Assembly (NCBI GenBank): GCA_022787145.1
Contig: JALFVM010000129.1
Coordinates: 1 to 39,715, forward strand
Direction: 5' to 3'
Length of the DNA stretch: 39,715 bases
Source of the DNA: Lachnospiraceae bacterium
Lineage (GTDB): Bacteria; Bacillota; Clostridia; Lachnospirales; Lachnospiraceae
Shown here: piece by piece, positions 1 to 7,542 of the stretch
Numbering within the stretch: the stretch's first letter is position 1
How the letters are laid out: every line of letters starts with the position of its first letter
Position numbers and translations under genes: made by a program
The notes under the pieces: model-generated
Told to the model about the DNA's origin: nothing
The model's input: only the letters and a program-made list of their open reading frames with translations
The model's database searches: none

Positions 1-222
1 TATGATAACTGGGATTCCCTTAATATGTTCCAAAACGCCTTCGCCGTCAAGCCCTGGAAGAACCAAATCCAACAATATCAGATCGGGCTTGTTTTGTTGA
101 AGCAGATATAACGCTTCCGTTCCGGAATATGCCCGAAGAACGCGAAATCCCTCCTTCATTAAAATCTCTGTTATCATGTCTCCAGTCAATACATTATCTT
201 CAATTACCGCTATTGTTTCCAT
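1..222 (-). CDS. Response regulator receiver domain (3' end beyond window)
   Basis: The first 74 residues of a two-component response regulator are visible; the gene runs off the left edge. The translation, made directly from the reverse strand, opens METIAVIEDN with the acidic pocket Glu8-Asp9 and the phosphoacceptor Asp52 in LLDLVLPGLDG, the standard CheY-like layout. The start ATG at 222 has a GAGGTG ribosome site about 5 nt upstream. The output domain is not visible, so DNA-binding class and target are unknown; OmpR-type would be commonest but is a guess. It lies on the same strand as, and downstream of, a Spo0A output-domain gene, with a terminator between them, so it probably has its own promoter. 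Confidence 0.85.
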   Translation of the reverse strand, partial: METIAVIEDNVLTGDMITEILMKEGFRVLRAYSGTEALYLLQQNKPDLILLDLVLPGLDGEGVLEHIKGIPVII

Positions 223-281
223 AACACACCTCGTAATAAAGTATTTCTTTCAACGTATATAATAGAACAGGCAAAAGAAAG

Positions 282-319
282 TAAAAAAGGCTTACCAAGT
301 ATCTCTATCTGATAAGCCT
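282..319 (-). terminator. Rho-independent terminator
   Basis: On the minus strand a 9-bp stem (311-319 with 288-296, one G-U pair) around a 14-nt loop is followed by six T residues. It would stop transcripts from the Spo0A-domain gene or from the promoter at 404-433 before they enter the response regulator gene. Confidence 0.7.
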
Positions 320-397
320 CAATCTCATATATTATATAAAACAGCATACCTAAAGGAGGTATATTTCCATTCTTTTTCGCCTTTGTCATTATTCACA
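283..397 (-). ncRNA. Candidate short RNA between 0A-box promoter and terminator
   Basis: If the promoter at 404-433 is used, transcription would start near 397 and end at the terminator at 282-319, giving a transcript of roughly 115 nt. It contains a second small hairpin (ATACCT/AGGTAT, 345-361) and no convincing ribosome-bound reading frame. This is inference from promoter-terminator spacing only; the same stretch could be an attenuator leader of the response regulator gene. Confidence 0.25.
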
Positions 398-403
398 AAG
401 TAC

Positions 404-433
404 ATTATACAATGTCGTTTCAAGTAAAGTCAA
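404..433 (-). promoter_or_regulatory. Sigma-A-like promoter below tandem 0A boxes
   Basis: Minus strand TTGACT (433-428), 18-nt spacer, TATAAT (409-404). The tandem 0A boxes end 19 bp upstream of the -35, a placement compatible with Spo0A-type activation or repression. It points toward the terminator at 282-319 and the response regulator. Confidence 0.5.
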
Positions 434-452
434 TGAAAAAACCAAACTTTCG

Positions 453-469
453 TTCGACAGTATTCGACA
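453..469 (-). promoter_or_regulatory. Tandem 0A boxes (Spo0A-type sites)
   Basis: Two perfect TGTCGAA heptamers on the minus strand (469-463 and 459-453) lie in direct repeat, exactly 10 bp apart. TGNCGAA is the known Spo0A recognition element, and tandem boxes at about one helical turn are its usual dimer arrangement. They sit immediately after the stop codon of the Spo0A-domain gene. Which protein binds, full-length Spo0A or the orphan domain, cannot be told from sequence. Confidence 0.6.
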
Positions 470-474
470 TTTTT

Positions 475-828
475 TTATTGAGCAAAAGCAGGCTTATCTC
501 CTATCTGTTCTTCTTCTGCAAGATAAGAAACAACCATTTTTACAAATTCACTGTTTGTTGGTTTGCAAAGCAAAGGATGACCGGCAATCTCATCCATCCC
601 TTTTCTGTTTGTTTCCCAGCAGATGTTAATCACCGTACGGACATTGCGTTCGATATTCATAGGTGTCGTTTCGTATTTTCTCGCCAGATACGGATAAATA
701 TCTTTCGTAATCTTGAGCGACGATTCCCGAGAATCCATTGCCAGACGAATCGCATCCGTCAAAAAAAAGTATCCATTGTATTTCGAAGTAACCCCAAGTT
801 TTCTAATTATTCCATATATATTTTTCAT
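475..828 (-). CDS. Stand-alone Spo0A C-terminal DNA-binding domain protein
   Basis: The 117-residue product is almost entirely the DNA-binding output domain of the sporulation regulator Spo0A: the order GYFFLTDAIRLA, SLKITKDIYPYLARKY, VRTVINICWE and KPTNSEFVKMVVSYL follows Spo0A helix by helix. The roughly 120-residue phospho-receiver and linker of full-length Spo0A (about 260 aa) are missing, so it cannot be switched by phosphorelay in the usual way. It could be a constitutive competitor or activator at 0A boxes, or an output module driven by another partner. Tandem 0A-like sequences lie on both sides (958-975 and 453-469), suggesting auto- or cross-regulation. The start at 828 follows an AAGGATAAGAGGA stretch that can serve as a ribosome site. 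The family assignment is confident; the role is inference. Confidence 0.85.
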   Translation of the reverse strand: MKNIYGIIRKLGVTSKYNGYFFLTDAIRLAMDSRESSLKITKDIYPYLARKYETTPMNIERNVRTVINICWETNRKGMDEIAGHPLLCKPTNSEFVKMVVSYLAEEEQIGDKPAFAQ

Positions 829-957
829 TCCTCTTATCCTTTCCCTTTCTTACATTATGTAAATATTCATTCTGTCCTTCTTATATACTGCGCAGCCTGG
901 AACAAAATTTACTTTGTATTCATATTAGCCGATAAATTCCAAAAAACGGTAAAGAAA

Positions 958-975
958 CTCGTCAAGATTTCGTCA
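958..975 (-). promoter_or_regulatory. 0A-box-like pair upstream of the Spo0A-domain gene
   Basis: Minus strand TGACGAA (975-969) and TGACGAG (964-958): the first matches TGNCGAA fully, the second has one mismatch, with 11-bp offset rather than 10. They lie about 130 bp upstream of the start codon at 828. I see no strong promoter hexamers between, so this is a weaker call than the pair at 453-469. Confidence 0.35.
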
Positions 976-1015
976 AAATATTGGTAAAGTTTTTGTAAAG
1001 TACCTCCTCTTCACA

Positions 1016-1059
1016 CAAAAACAGGGAGATGGCAGCTCTATTTTGAACTACCATCTCCC
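1016..1059 (-). terminator. Terminator of the his operon
   Basis: Minus-strand stem of 9 bp (1051-1059 with 1024-1032, GGGAGATGG/CCATCTCCC) with an 18-nt loop, followed by TGTTTTTG. It lies about 57 bp after the hisIE stop. Confidence 0.8.
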
Positions 1060-1116
1060 CGTTTTGAGGCTGCCGTTTCCCGATATCCCATACTTTTTGC
1101 CTTATATCTGTTTTTG

Positions 1117-2394
1117 TTATCTTCTCGCCAGTTCTCTCGTGATTTCTTCCCAGGTAACATCTTTTTCTGCCATAAGCACCATCACATGATACAGGAAATC
1201 AGAAATCTCGTATTTGATCTCTTCTTTGTCTGGATTTTTAGCTGCAATGACAATCTCTGTACACTCTTCACCAACTTTTTTGAGAATCTTGTCAATTCCC
1301 TTATCAAACAGATAATTTGTGTAAGAGCCTTCTTTTGGATGTACCTTTCTGTCAAGAATGACATCGTACACATCCTGGAAGACACGAAGCGGATTCGTAT
1401 CGTCATACTCTTTCTTCATCAGCTCATTGAAAAAGCAGCTGCGGTTTCCTGTATGGCAGGCTGCACCGATCTGATCCACTTTTGCCAGAATCGTATCTTT
1501 GTCGCAGTCAATCGTCAGCGATTTTACATACTGAAAATGTCCGGAAGTCAAGCCCTTCATCCAAAGCTCGTTGCGGCTTCTGCTCCAGTAGGTCATTTTG
1601 CCGGTCTTAAGAGTCACATTGTAAGCCTCTTCATTCATATAAGCCAACATCAGCACTTCATCCGTCTTATAGTCCTGTACAATGACAGGAACCATACCAT
1701 CGCTGTTAAGCTTAAATTCAGACCATGGAATCTTGCTCTCGTAAACTTTTACCGGAATACCTTTTGCTTTGCATTTCTCTTTGAATTCCATCAGTTCCAC
1801 GTCCAGGCGGCTTACGTAAGCACCGCTGATACCGTCTACATTCTTCAGACTTTCCATCGTATCCTCTTCATTTCCCTGATTGATATGCAAGATTACAGGA
1901 ATGGTAGAAATTGCGCCAATATCCTCCTGCATATTGTCAAGAGCCAGTACTTCGCAGGCATACTCTTCAATCAGTTTCTGATTGTCTGTAAACTCAGACA
2001 GTTCTGAAATGCTGACTACAATCTTATCTTTTCCGAATTTTTTGGATACTTCTTCAATAATATCAATATTGCTTTGTTTGGAAAAATTCAATACTGCTTT
2101 GGCGCAGCCTGCATAGAGCAGTTTTTTCACATCTTCCATGCGTTTGACATTACCTGCGCCAATGACAGGGACTTCTGCCGCTGCACAGATTTCTTTAATT
2201 TTTCCGATTGCCTCCTCGTGCTCCTGATCACCGCTTGAAAAGTCAAGCACCAACAGCTCATCGGCACCGTGGTCACTGTAAAAACGAGCCAGTTTCTCCA
2301 CGTCTCCGCTGTCAAAGATATTTTTCTGTCCCCAGCCTGTCACAGCCTGTCCTTTTAACAGATACAGACAGGGAATCATCAATTTTTCATTCAT
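1117..2394 (-). CDS. hisIE: HisF-like/HisI/HisE fusion: phosphoribosyl-AMP cyclohydrolase and phosphoribosyl-ATP pyrophosphatase
   Basis: A 425-residue protein covering histidine biosynthesis steps 2 and 3. Residues about 1-215 are a HisF-type barrel remnant: CLYLLKGQ, then [21 protein letters not shown], align with HisF (imidazole glycerol phosphate synthase cyclase), but catalytic Asp11 is Tyr11 and the strand that carries Asp130 in HisF reads IVVSIS. Residues about 222-325 are the HisI cyclohydrolase domain, with [11 protein letters not shown], metal-site Asp296/Cys297/Asp298, and Cys313 and Cys320 in CHTGNRSC. Residues about 335-425 are the HisE pyrophosphohydrolase with KKVGEECTE and EISDFLYHV. 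HisI and HisE look active; the barrel should not be. It is the last gene of the operon, 15 bp after hisB, before a terminator. The usual HisIE is about 200 aa, so this is double length. Confidence 0.9.
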   Translation of the reverse strand: MNEKLMIPCLYLLKGQAVTGWGQKNIFDSGDVEKLARFYSDHGADELLVLDFSSGDQEHEEAIGKIKEICAAAEVPVIGAGNVKRMEDVKKLLYAGCAKAVLNFSKQSNIDIIEEVSKKFGKDKIVVSISELSEFTDNQKLIEEYACEVLALDNMQEDIGAISTIPVILHINQGNEEDTMESLKNVDGISGAYVSRLDVELMEFKEKCKAKGIPVKVYESKIPWSEFKLNSDGMVPVIVQDYKTDEVLMLAYMNEEAYNVTLKTGKMTYWSRSRNELWMKGLTSGHFQYVKSLTIDCDKDTILAKVDQIGAACHTGNRSCFFNELMKKEYDDTNPLRVFQDVYDVILDRKVHPKEGSYTNYLFDKGIDKILKKVGEECTEIVIAAKNPDKEEIKYEISDFLYHVMVLMAEKDVTWEEITRELARR

Positions 2395-2409
2395 TGTTCT
2401 TCTCCTTTG

Positions 2410-2997
2410 TTATAAGGTGCCTTTCGTAGAAAGTACATCCGTAATTCTCGGATCAAACATAGTCGCCTGATCCAGCGCTTTCGCAAAACTCTTAAACATC
2501 GCCTCTGCGATATGGTGGTCATTTCCTCCGGACAGAACCTTTAAGTGAAGATTCATGCCTGCAGTATAGGAAATAGCGTAGAAAAATTCTCGAACCATCT
2601 GGGTAGACATATCTCCCATTTTGTCTCCCGAAAACGCTCCGTCAAACACAAAATAAGGACGTCCCGACAAATCTACTGCACACAACACAAGCGTCTCATC
2701 CATCGGGAGAATGCAGCTTCCGTATCTGCAAATTCCTTTCTTGTCTCCAATCGCCTCTTTGATTGCTGTTCCGAGCACGATTCCGGTATCTTCAATCGTA
2801 TGATGATCATCCACCTGAAGATCCCCATTTACGCGAAGCCAAAGGTCAAACAGACCATGGCGGGTAAAACCGTCCAGCATGTGGTCAAAAAAGCCCACAC
2901 CACTTTGAATATCCGCTTTTCCGGTTCCATCTACGCGATACGTCAGTTGAATCTGTGTTTCTTTTGTATTTCTCTCTACCGTTGCTTCTCTGTTCAT
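2410..2997 (-). CDS. hisB: Imidazoleglycerol-phosphate dehydratase
   Basis: Step 6 of histidine biosynthesis: dehydrates imidazole glycerol phosphate to imidazole acetol phosphate using manganese. The 195-residue length is typical of the monofunctional enzyme, without the phosphatase domain fused in enterobacteria. Both halves of the duplicated fold show their metal-binding His/Glu motifs: GVGFFDHMLDGFTRHG and DDHHTIEDTGI in the first, GGNDHHIAEAMFKSFAKAL in the second. It starts 13 bp after the hisG stop and ends 15 bp before hisIE, so it is translated from the his operon mRNA. hisD, often found between hisG and hisB in related bacteria, is not here. Confidence 0.96.
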   Translation of the reverse strand: MNREATVERNTKETQIQLTYRVDGTGKADIQSGVGFFDHMLDGFTRHGLFDLWLRVNGDLQVDDHHTIEDTGIVLGTAIKEAIGDKKGICRYGSCILPMDETLVLCAVDLSGRPYFVFDGAFSGDKMGDMSTQMVREFFYAISYTAGMNLHLKVLSGGNDHHIAEAMFKSFAKALDQATMFDPRITDVLSTKGTL

Positions 2998-3010
2998 GTC
3001 TTTGTCCTCT

Positions 3011-3646
3011 TTAAATCACAGTCTTCAAATTCTGAATAATCTTGCGGATTCGCTCATCTTCCATCTTCATACTTACCTGATTTACCACCATTCTTGCAGA
3101 CAATGGACAGACCTCTTCCAGTACATCCAAACCATTTTCGCGCAGAGTCGTTCCCGTCTCCACAATGTCTACGATTACCTCAGACAGACCTACGATTGGG
3201 GCAAGCTCAATCGAACCATTCAGCTTGATAATCTCTACGGTCTGATGTTTTTTATTGTAAAAATAGTCTTTTGCAATATTTGGATATTTTGTTGCAACAC
3301 GAATCAACTGGTTATGCTCCAGAAGTTCTTTTGCAGATTTCGGACCGCAGACACACATTCTGCATTTTCCAAATCCCAAATCCATCACCTCGTAGAGCTT
3401 TCTTCCCTCTTCAAGAATCGTATCTTTTCCTACGATACCAATATCTGCTGCTCCATATTCCACATAAGTAGGTACGTCCGGTCCCTTTGCGAGGAAAAAT
3501 CGCAGTTTGAGTTCCTCATTTACAAATATCAGTTTACGTGAATCTTTATCTTTCATCTCTTCGCAGGTAATGCCGATTTTTTCAAACAACTGCAGTGTTG
3601 TGCTCGCCAGACGTCCCTTGCCAAGAGCAAATGTTAAATATCTCAT
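3011..3646 (-). CDS. hisG: ATP phosphoribosyltransferase, short form catalytic subunit
   Basis: First committed step of histidine synthesis: joins ATP and PRPP to phosphoribosyl-ATP. At 211 residues it is the short HisG_S form, which lacks the C-terminal regulatory domain and works only with HisZ. Recognisable parts are the N-terminal [11 protein letters not shown], the [13 protein letters not shown] loop and the PRPP-binding stretch [17 protein letters not shown]. The stop codon of hisZ lies 1 bp upstream of its start, so the two partner subunits are translationally linked, as expected for a hetero-octamer. Histidine feedback normally acts through HisZ in this arrangement. Confidence 0.96.
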   Translation of the reverse strand: MRYLTFALGKGRLASTTLQLFEKIGITCEEMKDKDSRKLIFVNEELKLRFFLAKGPDVPTYVEYGAADIGIVGKDTILEEGRKLYEVMDLGFGKCRMCVCGPKSAKELLEHNQLIRVATKYPNIAKDYFYNKKHQTVEIIKLNGSIELAPIVGLSEVIVDIVETGTTLRENGLDVLEEVCPLSARMVVNQVSMKMEDERIRKIIQNLKTVI

Positions 3647-3647
3647 C

Positions 3648-4763
3648 TTAAGCCTCTTCCTCCCTAATCATCTTTACTTTTTTGCCTTCACGGCGCAGAC
3701 TCTGTGCCTTTTGCACAGCCTCTTTCAGATTGTTTTCGTCATAGGAAATGTAAGATACCTCCTCATTTACCTCAATTGCAATATTCTGACGGTTCAATGC
3801 ATTCATCAGATTTTCCAGTGGAAGCGCAAAACCAATTGCAGGGGAAGATTTTCCAAAATACTGCAGCAAATGATCGTATCGTCCCCCTTTTACAACAGCT
3901 TCACCCGTTCCATAGGTAAATGCCTGGAAAATAATTCCCGTATAATAATGGTATTTGCTCAACATACCCAAGTCAAATGAAATATACTTCTCACATCCAT
4001 AGTAAGACAAAATTTTGTAAATCTCTTCAAGTCGGCTGATCGCTGCACGTGCTTTTTCATTAGAAGTCAGTGATTTTGCCTCCTCCAGAATCTCAATTCC
4101 TCCAAACAGCTGCGGAAGACGAAGGAAAATCTGTTTCAATTCCTCTTTCATCGGCTGCTCTTCAATCAATTCTTCCACACCAAAATAGTTTTTCTGTGAA
4201 ATCAGAGAACGGAGTTCATTTACCGTCTCCTCAGACATTTTTGCTTCTTCCACGATTGCCTTAAAAAACTCTACTTCTCCTACACTGACCTGAAATTCAG
4301 TCAGACCAGACGCTTTTAAAACGTCAACAACAAGAGCGAGTACTTCCGCATCGGCTGCCGCAGAGCCATCACCGAAGAACTCCACCCCCATTTCTGTTGC
4401 CTCTCTGAGGCGTCCGCGATAGCTGTTAATATTCTGGAAAGTACTTCCGGAGTAACACAGGCGAATCGGGTTCTTCTCCTCCATAAAATACATGGAAACC
4501 GCTCTTACGATTGACGGCGTAAAGTCGGGACGCAGTGCCAGTGTGTTTCCTTCTTTATCAAAAAATTTATACAGCTCTCTTGACGGTGTCGTTCCAATCT
4601 CACGGCTGAAAACATCAAAATATTCAAAAGACGGTGTCTCAATGTCTTCGTATCCATAAGACTGCAGCACCTGATGAAGTTTCTGTTTCAAAACCTGTTT
4701 CTTCGCGCATTCTCCATTGTAGACATCTCTGACACCTTCCGGTGTATGAATCATTCGTTCCAT
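3648..4763 (-). CDS. hisZ: ATP phosphoribosyltransferase regulatory subunit
   Basis: HisZ is a histidyl-tRNA synthetase paralogue that no longer aminoacylates; it binds histidine and activates or inhibits short-form HisG. The 371 residues show class II synthetase features: motif-2-like [16 protein letters not shown] and [23 protein letters not shown], and the HisRS-like [16 protein letters not shown] and [14 protein letters not shown]. The anticodon-binding domain of a true HisRS (about 420 aa) is absent; a short Lys/Arg/Glu-rich tail takes its place. It is first in the operon; its start at 4763 has a GGGAGAAG ribosome site. Presence of HisZ with short HisG is internally consistent. Confidence 0.94.
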   Translation of the reverse strand: MERMIHTPEGVRDVYNGECAKKQVLKQKLHQVLQSYGYEDIETPSFEYFDVFSREIGTTPSRELYKFFDKEGNTLALRPDFTPSIVRAVSMYFMEEKNPIRLCYSGSTFQNINSYRGRLREATEMGVEFFGDGSAAADAEVLALVVDVLKASGLTEFQVSVGEVEFFKAIVEEAKMSEETVNELRSLISQKNYFGVEELIEEQPMKEELKQIFLRLPQLFGGIEILEEAKSLTSNEKARAAISRLEEIYKILSYYGCEKYISFDLGMLSKYHYYTGIIFQAFTYGTGEAVVKGGRYDHLLQYFGKSSPAIGFALPLENLMNALNRQNIAIEVNEEVSYISYDENNLKEAVQKAQSLRREGKKVKMIREEEA

Positions 4764-4794
4764 TCTTCTTCTCCCTTTGCTTTAACATATTACA

Positions 4795-4812
4795 GTGCTA
4801 ATGTGTTAGCAC
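4795..4812 (-). promoter_or_regulatory. Perfect palindrome, probable his repressor operator
   Basis: GTGCTAA (4795-4801), 4-nt TGTG, TTAGCAC (4806-4812): a perfect 7+4+7 inverted repeat. It lies about 11-28 nt downstream of the expected transcription start and 31 nt before the hisZ start codon, where a bound repressor would block the promoter. No T-box or leader-peptide attenuator is visible in this short leader. A TrpR-family regulator acting on his genes in Firmicutes would suit the site, but that identity is inference. Confidence 0.55.
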
Positions 4813-4829
4813 AGAAAAATCTTACTGGT

Positions 4830-4858
4830 ATTATATCCAAATACAGAACTGCTGTCAA
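4830..4858 (-). promoter_or_regulatory. Consensus sigma-A promoter of the his operon
   Basis: Minus strand TTGACA (4858-4853), 17-nt spacer, TATAAT (4835-4830): a perfect consensus match. The -35 box overlaps the TGA stop codon of recU (4857-4855). A promoter this strong generally needs a repressor, matching the palindrome just downstream. Confidence 0.8.
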
Positions 4859-5397
4859 TCCCTCAATTCCAAATCTTTCTGAATCCCCTCCAGATAAGGA
4901 ATAAAAATTCCTCCAACATTCTGCTCCAGATAAAAATCAGAACAAAGCTCCGACTTTCGAAAACTCTTTCTGCCTCCCTGTTCCATACGCTGCCAGAAGC
5001 GCATCATCTCCTGATACGTCATATAGTAGATTTCATCCGTAACAGAAAAATAAATCAAAAGAAATGCAATTCCTCCCTGATGCTCCATATTGGTCATAAA
5101 ATCCACCTGATGCTCATGGAGATTTTGCAGATGAAACACATTCTGGTGGCATTCCTTTGCATCAAAACACACAGGAATCCCCTGCACCGCACCGATATAA
5201 TCCACGGTACTTTTTTTCTCAAAATATGCCAGCGTAATTTGATGATGTTCTTTGTCTATCTTAATCGGTGTAATCGGCGTGGGAATTTTCTGAATCAATG
5301 CCAGTCCCTTCTCCAGATAAAGCTCATTGCTTTTATTAATCAAATCTTCCAGAAAGGAGCCTCGCAATCCCCTGGACTTCCACATGCCCATAATCAC
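4855..5397 (-). CDS. recU: Holliday junction resolvase RecU
   Basis: RecU cuts four-way DNA junctions during recombinational repair and segregation in Gram-positive bacteria and works with RuvAB. The 180 residues carry the RecU signature: KSRGLRGSFLEDLINKSN at the N terminus, the PTPITPIK segment, and the nuclease core STVDYIGAVQG followed by IPVCFDAKE, with acidic residues and Lys of a PD-(D/E)xK-type site. Three Met codons (residues 1, 3, 5) compete as start; I keep the first, 5 bp after lepB. It is the last gene of the run before the his promoter and has no separate terminator, so read-through into his is possible. ruvAB is about 26 kb away. Confidence 0.93.
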   Translation of the reverse strand: MIMGMWKSRGLRGSFLEDLINKSNELYLEKGLALIQKIPTPITPIKIDKEHHQITLAYFEKKSTVDYIGAVQGIPVCFDAKECHQNVFHLQNLHEHQVDFMTNMEHQGGIAFLLIYFSVTDEIYYMTYQEMMRFWQRMEQGGRKSFRKSELCSDFYLEQNVGGIFIPYLEGIQKDLELRD

Positions 5398-5402
5398 TTC
5401 TC

Positions 5403-5945
5403 CTAATTCATTAATTTAATTGAAGGATAGTATCGCAGCACAGCTTTTCCTACGATCTGATCCTCGCGAACATACGTATTCTCCCAAAAACGGGAATCTT
5501 TTGAACAGTTTCTGTTATCACCAAGCATAAAGTAACAGCCTTCGGGCACCGTATAAGGACCAAAATCGCCGATTGGAGTCTCCGGGCAGAAAGAATCATC
5601 CAGCGGCGTCTTTTTTCCATCGATATAGACTTTTCCATTGACAATATTGATCGTCTCTCCTGGAAGGCCAATAATACGCTTGATATAAAGCTCTTTTTGC
5701 TCCGGATCATCCGGGTACTTGAAAATCACAATATCAAAACGCTCCGGCTCGTTCCATTCATAGGCAAGACGAAAGCCAAAAATCCTGTCTCCTGTCATAA
5801 TTGTTTTTTCCATAGACTCTGATGGCACAAGCGCATTGATCAAGATAAAATTATTAACAATCAGCACAAATACCACCGCAAAAACAATGACTTTCACATA
5901 ATCCAATACTTCACTGAGCACGGCGTTTTTTTTCTTTTCCTCCAT
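5403..5945 (-). CDS. lepB: Type I signal peptidase
   Basis: Membrane-bound Ser/Lys protease that removes signal peptides from exported proteins. After a charged N terminus there is one membrane segment at about residues 18-38, then the catalytic serine Ser44 in PSESMEKT and the general base Lys89 in YIKRIIGLPGE. The downstream GDNRNCSKDSRFW box is the conserved box E. Length 180 aa and a single anchor are typical of Gram-positive SipS-type enzymes. The start at 5945 overlaps the end of the pseudouridine synthase gene by 35 bp, and recU follows after 5 bp. Confidence 0.95.
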   Translation of the reverse strand: MEEKKKNAVLSEVLDYVKVIVFAVVFVLIVNNFILINALVPSESMEKTIMTGDRIFGFRLAYEWNEPERFDIVIFKYPDDPEQKELYIKRIIGLPGETINIVNGKVYIDGKKTPLDDSFCPETPIGDFGPYTVPEGCYFMLGDNRNCSKDSRFWENTYVREDQIVGKAVLRYYPSIKLMN

Positions 5946-6924
5946 TTATCATACTCTCCTCTGGTAAGTTCTCTCCCCGCAATATTTTAGCAAAATCATC
6001 TGGGAGAGGTGCAAAAAAACTTTTTCCTCCGATTTTCAGCTCATCTGTCTCCATATCTGGAAATTCCAGATTCCAGGCATGCAAAAGCTGCCTTTTCAAT
6101 CTGTATTTTTGACGGAACTGCTGGTTAACAGTCACATTTCCATACTTTGTATCACCAATAATCGGATGACCGATACTAGACAAATGACTTCTGATTTGAT
6201 GGGCACGCCCAGTCACAAGCAACACTTTGCACAACGTGACTGCTCCATTATTCCCGAGCGGTTCATAAACCGTTTCAATAAAAACAGCGTCTTCCACCTG
6301 CGAAGGATAAATTCTGACGATATTTCGATTGTTGTCTTTTTTTAAGAACCCCCTGATTGACTGTTTTTCCTTTAAAACCCCTTTTACCAGACACAAATAA
6401 TATTTATGTACACTTCGGTTTCGAATCAGATCTGACAACTGCTGCAAAGCCGGCAGTGTCTTTCCTGCTATGAGCAGTCCTGACGTGTTGCGATCCAGCC
6501 GATTGCAGATTCCTGGCCGAAACGTACGAAGCTGCTTTTGGCTAATCGCCTGTGTATCCAAAAGATAACTGATCATTTGTTCCACCATCGACTCTTCTTT
6601 TGCATCCTGTCTCTGCGAGAGCACCCCAGCCGGTTTGTTTATCAGCAGCACATCTTCGTTTTCAAAGATAATATCAAGATTTTGTCTGGTACGGCAAAAT
6701 TCCTTTCGTGAAAACTTTTCAAATGTCTCATCACTGAGAAAAAATTTTACCTCATCCTGCTCCTTGAGAATTTCGCTGCCGGATGCTTTTTTTCCGTTCA
6801 GCGTAATATTTTTCTTACGCAGCATTTTATACAGAAAGCTTTTTGGAGCCTCCGCCAACACTTTGGCAAGATATTTATCCAACCTCTGCCCCGCTTCATT
6901 TCTGCCAATATTCATCGCTTTCAT
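5911..6924 (-). CDS. RluA-family RNA pseudouridine synthase
   Basis: Converts specific uridines in rRNA or tRNA to pseudouridine. The N-terminal 70 residues form an S4-type RNA-binding domain (GQRLDKYLAKVLAEAPKSFL, ITLNGKKA). The catalytic core follows: ILFENEDVLLINKPAG-like start, the catalytic-Asp motif CNRLDRNTSGLLIAGK, the LVTGRAHQIRSHLSSIGHPI stretch and GDTKYG. This arrangement is that of RluC/RluD-like enzymes, but the target base cannot be read from sequence. The 337-residue length is normal, with a basic tail. It overlaps lepB by 35 bp and follows the membrane protein by 11 bp. Confidence 0.9.
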   Translation of the reverse strand: MKAMNIGRNEAGQRLDKYLAKVLAEAPKSFLYKMLRKKNITLNGKKASGSEILKEQDEVKFFLSDETFEKFSRKEFCRTRQNLDIIFENEDVLLINKPAGVLSQRQDAKEESMVEQMISYLLDTQAISQKQLRTFRPGICNRLDRNTSGLLIAGKTLPALQQLSDLIRNRSVHKYYLCLVKGVLKEKQSIRGFLKKDNNRNIVRIYPSQVEDAVFIETVYEPLGNNGAVTLCKVLLVTGRAHQIRSHLSSIGHPIIGDTKYGNVTVNQQFRQKYRLKRQLLHAWNLEFPDMETDELKIGGKSFFAPLPDDFAKILRGENLPEESMINGGKEKKRRAQ

Positions 6925-6935
6925 CGTTTTTCCCT

Positions 6936-7538
6936 CTATAACGAAATCGCCAGGATTGTGTGCTTGATCAATTCATTTCTGCTCAGATTTGGATAGCGTT
7001 CATCCGGTGTAAAACGAATATCTTTTTCCAGTGCTTCTCTGTTTTTTTGCAGAGACTCAAGGCGATCCAGATAAGGCTGCAAATCTCTGAGAATTTTCAC
7101 ATTGACTCGATACCCATTCTGATGAAGAATTTTCTGCACCTGCGATGCCGTGTACTTTACGTCTATTTTTGGATCATGGCTGTATCCGACCACCTCATTG
7201 CCGCAGATGGCAAATGCATCCACATAACTGCTTTTTTCCTGAGAAGTCAGATAGAGTTCGTATGCCATTGTCAACTCTCCTGCATGTTCATGAATTAGCT
7301 GATACTCCTCCTGCGGCAAAGATTTCTGCATCCATACCATAATCAGATTCACCATGGAACGACATGCGGGCAGACAGCCCACAATTGAAATCACTGTCAG
7401 TACAGTTTCCCGTTTTCCATAATAAAGCAGCCCTCCAAAAAAGACTGCAAGGGGAATCGCAAACAGTCCCAGTGTAATCAACAGCCTTCTTTTCTTTTCC
7501 TGCTGAAAATATCCATAATTACCTTTGTTTGACTTCAT
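6936..7538 (-). CDS. Conserved two-segment membrane protein, function unknown
   Basis: About 200 residues. Two closely spaced hydrophobic segments near the N terminus (LLITLGLFAIPLAVFFGGLL and a second one around VLTVISIVGCLP) precede a soluble C-terminal half with HEHAGELTMAYELYLT and a helical end. I do not recognise a named family beyond a membrane-anchored hypothetical of Lachnospiraceae type. I chose the ATG at 7538 because it has AGGAAG 9 nt upstream and lies just past the ygiQ stop; a longer frame to 7571 would overlap ygiQ by 29 bp. Sandwiched between ygiQ and the pseudouridine synthase on the same strand. Confidence 0.7.
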   Translation of the reverse strand: MKSNKGNYGYFQQEKKRRLLITLGLFAIPLAVFFGGLLYYGKRETVLTVISIVGCLPACRSMVNLIMVWMQKSLPQEEYQLIHEHAGELTMAYELYLTSQEKSSYVDAFAICGNEVVGYSHDPKIDVKYTASQVQKILHQNGYRVNVKILRDLQPYLDRLESLQKNREALEKDIRFTPDERYPNLSRNELIKHTILAISL

Positions 7539-7542
7539 TCCA

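Noticed and set aside
210..389. A 59-codon open frame on the minus strand beginning MTKAKKNGNIPP, ahead of the response regulator
   Set aside because: No ribosome site, ATG only about 8 nt from the expected transcription start, and the frame runs through a clear terminator hairpin and over the next gene's start.
1114..2007. A 297-codon open frame on the plus strand
   Set aside because: It is antisense to hisIE, whose domains are unmistakable, and its translation is rich in Phe, His and Ile without any domain.
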